Assembly (NCBI GenBank): GCA_020216985.1
Contig: JAIWOH010000179.1
Coordinates: 1-10,000, forward strand
Length of the DNA stretch: 10,000 nucleotides
Reading direction: 5' to 3'
Origin: Nitrospira sp.
GTDB lineage: Bacteria; Nitrospirota; Nitrospiria; Nitrospirales; Nitrospiraceae
Shown here: in pieces, positions 6,485-10,000 of the stretch
Layout of the letters: each line of letters begins with the position of its first letter
How positions within the stretch are numbered: the stretch's first letter is position 1
The notes under the pieces: model-generated
The model's input: only the letters and a program-made list of their open reading frames with translations
Told to the model about the DNA's origin: nothing
Databases searched by the model: none
Program-made: the position numbers and the translations under genes

Positions 6485-6489
6485 AATAT
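6461..6489 (+). promoter_or_regulatory. Sigma70-type promoter for the iron ABC operon
   Basis: TTGAAA (6461-6466, 5 of 6) and TAATAT (6484-6489, 4 of 6) have a 17-bp spacer. The start site would be near 6496, leaving only a very short leader around the AGAGG ribosome site at 6495-6499, so the true start may lie a few bases upstream. Confidence 0.5.
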
Positions 6490-6507
6490 CGAAAAGAGGC
6501 TCGCCCC

Positions 6508-7572
6508 ATGTGGTATTGCTCAGGATATTCGGTTGTGCGCCGACGACTGCGCCCTCGCTTCTGGGTTGTCTGGTTTTTCTTGGCTCTTGGATGCCTGACA
6601 GGGATGGCTCCTCCCTCCTCCGCAGCGGCGGCTGAAAAATTGACCGTCTATTCGGGGCGAGCCGAGCGACTGATCAAACCTGTGTTGGACGCCTTCACCG
6701 CAAAGACCGGCATTCACATCGACCTGCTTTCATCCGGAACCACCGAGCTGCTCAACCGTCTCAAGACCGAAGGAGACAGGAGTCCTGCAGATATCCTGAT
6801 CACGAACGACGCCGGCAGCCTCGAACTGGCCCGCACGGCCGGGCTCCTGCGCCCGGCCGACATCGAGGAAGTCAACCGTGTCATTCCATCTCAATTCCGG
6901 GCCCACGACAACAGTTGGATCGGACTGTCGGGGCGATTCTGGATCATCGTGTCCAACACGACGATGGTGCAGCCCGGCCAGATCACGTCGCTGTTCGATC
7001 TGGCCGATCCTCGATGGAAAGGCAAGATCGCCATCCCCAATGCGGGAAGCGAATACTTGCAGGCTGGCGTGTCGGTCTTGCGGGCCGGCGTCGGGGATGA
7101 GCGCACGAAGCAATTCCTCGTCGGCCTGCGTGACAATGCCGGCACACAGGTCTATCAGAAAAGCTCCCAAATCGTGGAAGCGGTCGCGAAAGGACAGGTT
7201 GCGATGGGCATCGTGAATCACTATTATGTGCACCGACATATGGCCACGCACCCGTCGGCTCCGTTGGCCATCGTGATGCCGGACCAACAGGAAGGCGGAC
7301 TGGGCGCCGTCATGAACGTCGCGGGCGTCGGTATCCTCAAGCACACGCTCCGTTTAGAGCAGGCAACACAGTTGATCAAATTTTTGGTGGGTGAAACGGG
7401 GCAGAAGATGTTCGCCGACCTTGACAAAGAATATCCGCTTCATCCCGCTGTCAAAGCAGACCCCGCTCTGATCGACCGCAACAGTTTTCGTCCCGCCGCG
7501 GTCCCTCTCGCGAAACTCGCCGAGTTGCGTGAGCCGACGTTGCAGCTCATTGAACAAGTCGGTCTCCGGTAA
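6508..7572 (+). CDS. fbpA: Fe(III) ABC transporter, periplasmic iron-binding protein
   Basis: Captures ferric iron in the periplasm and delivers it to the inner-membrane permease. It has 354 residues. A signal peptide has an Arg-rich start (RRRLRPR), a hydrophobic core (FWVVWFFLALG) at ~18-28 and a probable cleavage site after the Ala run at 39-42. Cys29 does not sit in a good lipobox, so a lipoprotein is less likely. The mature protein begins EKLTVYSGRAE, typical of the FbpA/FutA/AfuA family, with SSGTTELLNRL at 75-85 and SLFDLADPRWKGKIAIPNAG at 161-180. NHYY at 237-240 supplies the adjacent tyrosines (Tyr239, Tyr240) that bind Fe(III) in this family. The ATG at 6508 has AGAGG eight bases upstream. 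It is the first gene of a three-gene operon, 84 bp after fur and behind a Fur-box-like dyad. A close thiamine- or phosphonate-binding relative is unlikely given the tyrosine pair. Confidence 0.9.
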   Translation: MWYCSGYSVVRRRLRPRFWVVWFFLALGCLTGMAPPSSAAAAEKLTVYSGRAERLIKPVLDAFTAKTGIHIDLLSSGTTELLNRLKTEGDRSPADILITNDAGSLELARTAGLLRPADIEEVNRVIPSQFRAHDNSWIGLSGRFWIIVSNTTMVQPGQITSLFDLADPRWKGKIAIPNAGSEYLQAGVSVLRAGVGDERTKQFLVGLRDNAGTQVYQKSSQIVEAVAKGQVAMGIVNHYYVHRHMATHPSAPLAIVMPDQQEGGLGAVMNVAGVGILKHTLRLEQATQLIKFLVGETGQKMFADLDKEYPLHPAVKADPALIDRNSFRPAAVPLAKLAELREPTLQLIEQVGLR

Positions 7573-7587
7573 CGCGCGAGTCGGACA

Positions 7588-9176
7588 GTGACCGCCGCAC
7601 GAGGCCATGCCGCGTTTCCCCTCCAGGCGATCGCACTGGCCGGCGCCGCCCTCGTCCTCGCGCCGCTTATCTATGTGGCCGCGTCGGCCCTCTCCGCCGA
7701 TCTTACCGTGTGGCGACGCCTCTGGGAGACGCGCATTCCCGAATTGTTGGGCAATACCGTTCTTTTGGCGGGAACTGTGGCGTCGCTGACGCTGATTCTG
7801 GGAGTCTCAACCGCCTGGATCGTCACGAAATTCGACTTTCCGGGGCGGCGCTTGTGGGAGATCACGCTCGTGCTGCCTCTCGCGATGCCCACCTATGTCT
7901 TGGCCTACGTGTACAATTATCTTTTGGGTTTCGGCGGGCCCGTGGAACAGCTTTGGCAAACCGTTGCCGGTCCTCAGGCGCGAATCTTCTCGCCGCAAAG
8001 CTTCTGGGGAGCGACCCTCGTCATGACCCTGGACACCTTTCCCTTCGTCTATCTGCTCACTCGCAGCGCCCTTCTCAATATGAACGTGTCGTTCGAGGAA
8101 GTCGCCCGCACCTGTGGGGTGTCGAGTCGACAAGCCTTGTTTCGCATCACGATACCTCTGCTACGACCGTCGATCGCAGCCGGCGTCGCCCTAGTGATCT
8201 TGTACGTGATCTCGGATTTCGGCGCCGTCTCACTCTTGCGGTACCAGACGCTGACCTATGCCGTGTTTCAGCAGATGACCGGACGGTCAGATAATACGGC
8301 CGCCAGCATTCTCAGCATTCTTCTGGTGGCGCTCGCGTTGGTCTTCTTGCTGACCGAACGGTGGTTCCGCCACCGAAGCCGTTTTTATCAAACGGCGGGA
8401 CGCTATCGAACGTCTAACCGGATGCCTTGCGCCTGGCCCAGGGCTCTTGTCTTCACGACTTATCTCGCCGCCATTGTGGGGACATCGTTCGTTCTTCCCG
8501 CCTCGTTGCTTGCTCTCTGGAGCCTGTCTTCTGAAGCCTTGGCGACCCTGGATAGCCGCTTCTTGGGCTTTATCTGGAACAGTGCGTTCTTAGCGGGGCT
8601 CGCCGCGACGGCCGGAGTCTTGATGGGTCTTCCTCTGGCTTATCTGGCAAGCCGACAACCAAGCTGGCTTTCGCTTGGCTGCCTGCAGGCCGCCTATGCC
8701 GGCTATGTCCTGCCGGGACCCGTCGCCGCGCTTGCCGTCTTGGTCTTGTTTCTTCATACCGTGCCGTTTCTCTATGGGACGGTCGTCGTCCTCGTCGCAG
8801 CCTACGTCCTGCACTTTCTCCCGGCCGGGCTTCAGTCGTTGGAGCCGTCGCTCCAGCAGATCACGCCCAGCCTTGAAGAAGCGGCGCGCACCCTTGGGCT
8901 CGGCGTTCAAGAAACCTGGCGCCGCGTGACGCTTCCGCTCATGCAGAACGGATTCATCGTCGCGTGGGTGTTGATGTTTCTGCAAGCGATCAAGGAACTG
9001 CCGGCCACGTTGCTGTTGCGACCGGTCGGGTTCGACACACTCGCCGTCCGCGTGTGGCTGGAGGCCAGCGAAGAATACTATCAACTCGCGGCTCCGTCCG
9101 CGCTACTCATTGTCGTCGTGGGCTTACCGCCGATCGCGCTTCTGCTTTCGCGCGATCGGCGGGCGGCAGAGGTTTG

Positions 9177-9177
<1 letters not shown>
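7588..9177 (+). CDS. fbpB: Fe(III) ABC transporter, fused double permease
   Basis: Inner-membrane channel for ferric iron, 529 residues, with two permease halves joined in one chain as in FbpB/SfuB proteins. Each half has about six hydrophobic segments; the first lies at ~12-34. The ATPase-docking EAA loops are seen twice: FEEVARTCGVSS...IPLLRP at 169-193 and LEEAARTLGLGV...LPLMQN at 429-453. A basic hydrophilic stretch at ~257-285 separates the halves. The start is a GTG only 15 bp after the fbpA stop, with a weak ribosome site (GGA at 7583), which suggests translational coupling to the gene before. Its TGA overlaps the ATG of the ATPase gene by one base. Confidence 0.92.

Positions 9178-10000
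<823 letters not shown>

Noticed and set aside
6730..7344. 204-codon minus-strand open frame inside the iron-binding protein gene
   Set aside because: Antisense shadow of a well-supported gene in GC-rich DNA, with no motif.

Overview
The window is GC-rich bacterial DNA, dense with genes on both strands. It has no sign of an insertion sequence, phage, CRISPR array, rRNA or tRNA. A large periplasmic-type multiheme cytochrome c next to a complete Fe(III) ABC uptake operon and fur suggests a respiratory, iron-demanding environmental bacterium. Gene content and base composition would suit Nitrospirota (for example Nitrospira) or a Deltaproteobacteria-like lineage, but taxonomy is inferred only from gene types and is not proven here.

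Layout. (1) At 2-1183 lies the 3' part of a gene for a giant multiheme cytochrome c, with 17 CXXCH motifs in 393 visible residues arranged as ~68-residue tri-heme repeats. (2) On the same strand, 66 bp later (1250-2818), is a membrane-anchored TPR protein whose C-terminal peptidase-MA-like domain carries HQLVH in place of HEXXH. (3) Convergent to it on the minus strand (2965-3609) is a class-I SAM O-methyltransferase. (4) Divergent from that (3721-5253) is an M32 carboxypeptidase with a perfect Shine-Dalgarno and a strong hairpin in its leader. (5) Convergent with it, and overlapping its 3' end by 13 bp, is a minus-strand gene (5241-5837) for a Panacea/SocA-like protein of unknown role. (6) Divergent from that gene is fur (5992-6423); both genes have good sigma70-type promoters with 17-bp spacers. 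(7) After an AT-rich 84-bp gap with a promoter and an overlapping Fur-box-like dyad comes an iron uptake operon: substrate-binding protein (6508-7572), fused double permease (7588-9177) and ATPase (9177 to the right edge, incomplete).

How the parts fit. The right-hand 4 kb reads as a self-contained iron homeostasis module. Fur made from its own promoter would sense Fe(II) and repress the adjacent Fe(III) importer through the dyad covering its -35 to -10 region. The left-hand 2.8 kb pairs a very heme-rich cytochrome with an anchored TPR/pseudopeptidase protein, and the two may be co-transcribed. The three central genes look like independent housekeeping or orphan genes. The least ordinary items are the regular tri-heme repeat with three extra histidines per unit, the HEXXH-to-HQXXH substitution in the neighbouring TPR protein, and the orphan Panacea-like gene.
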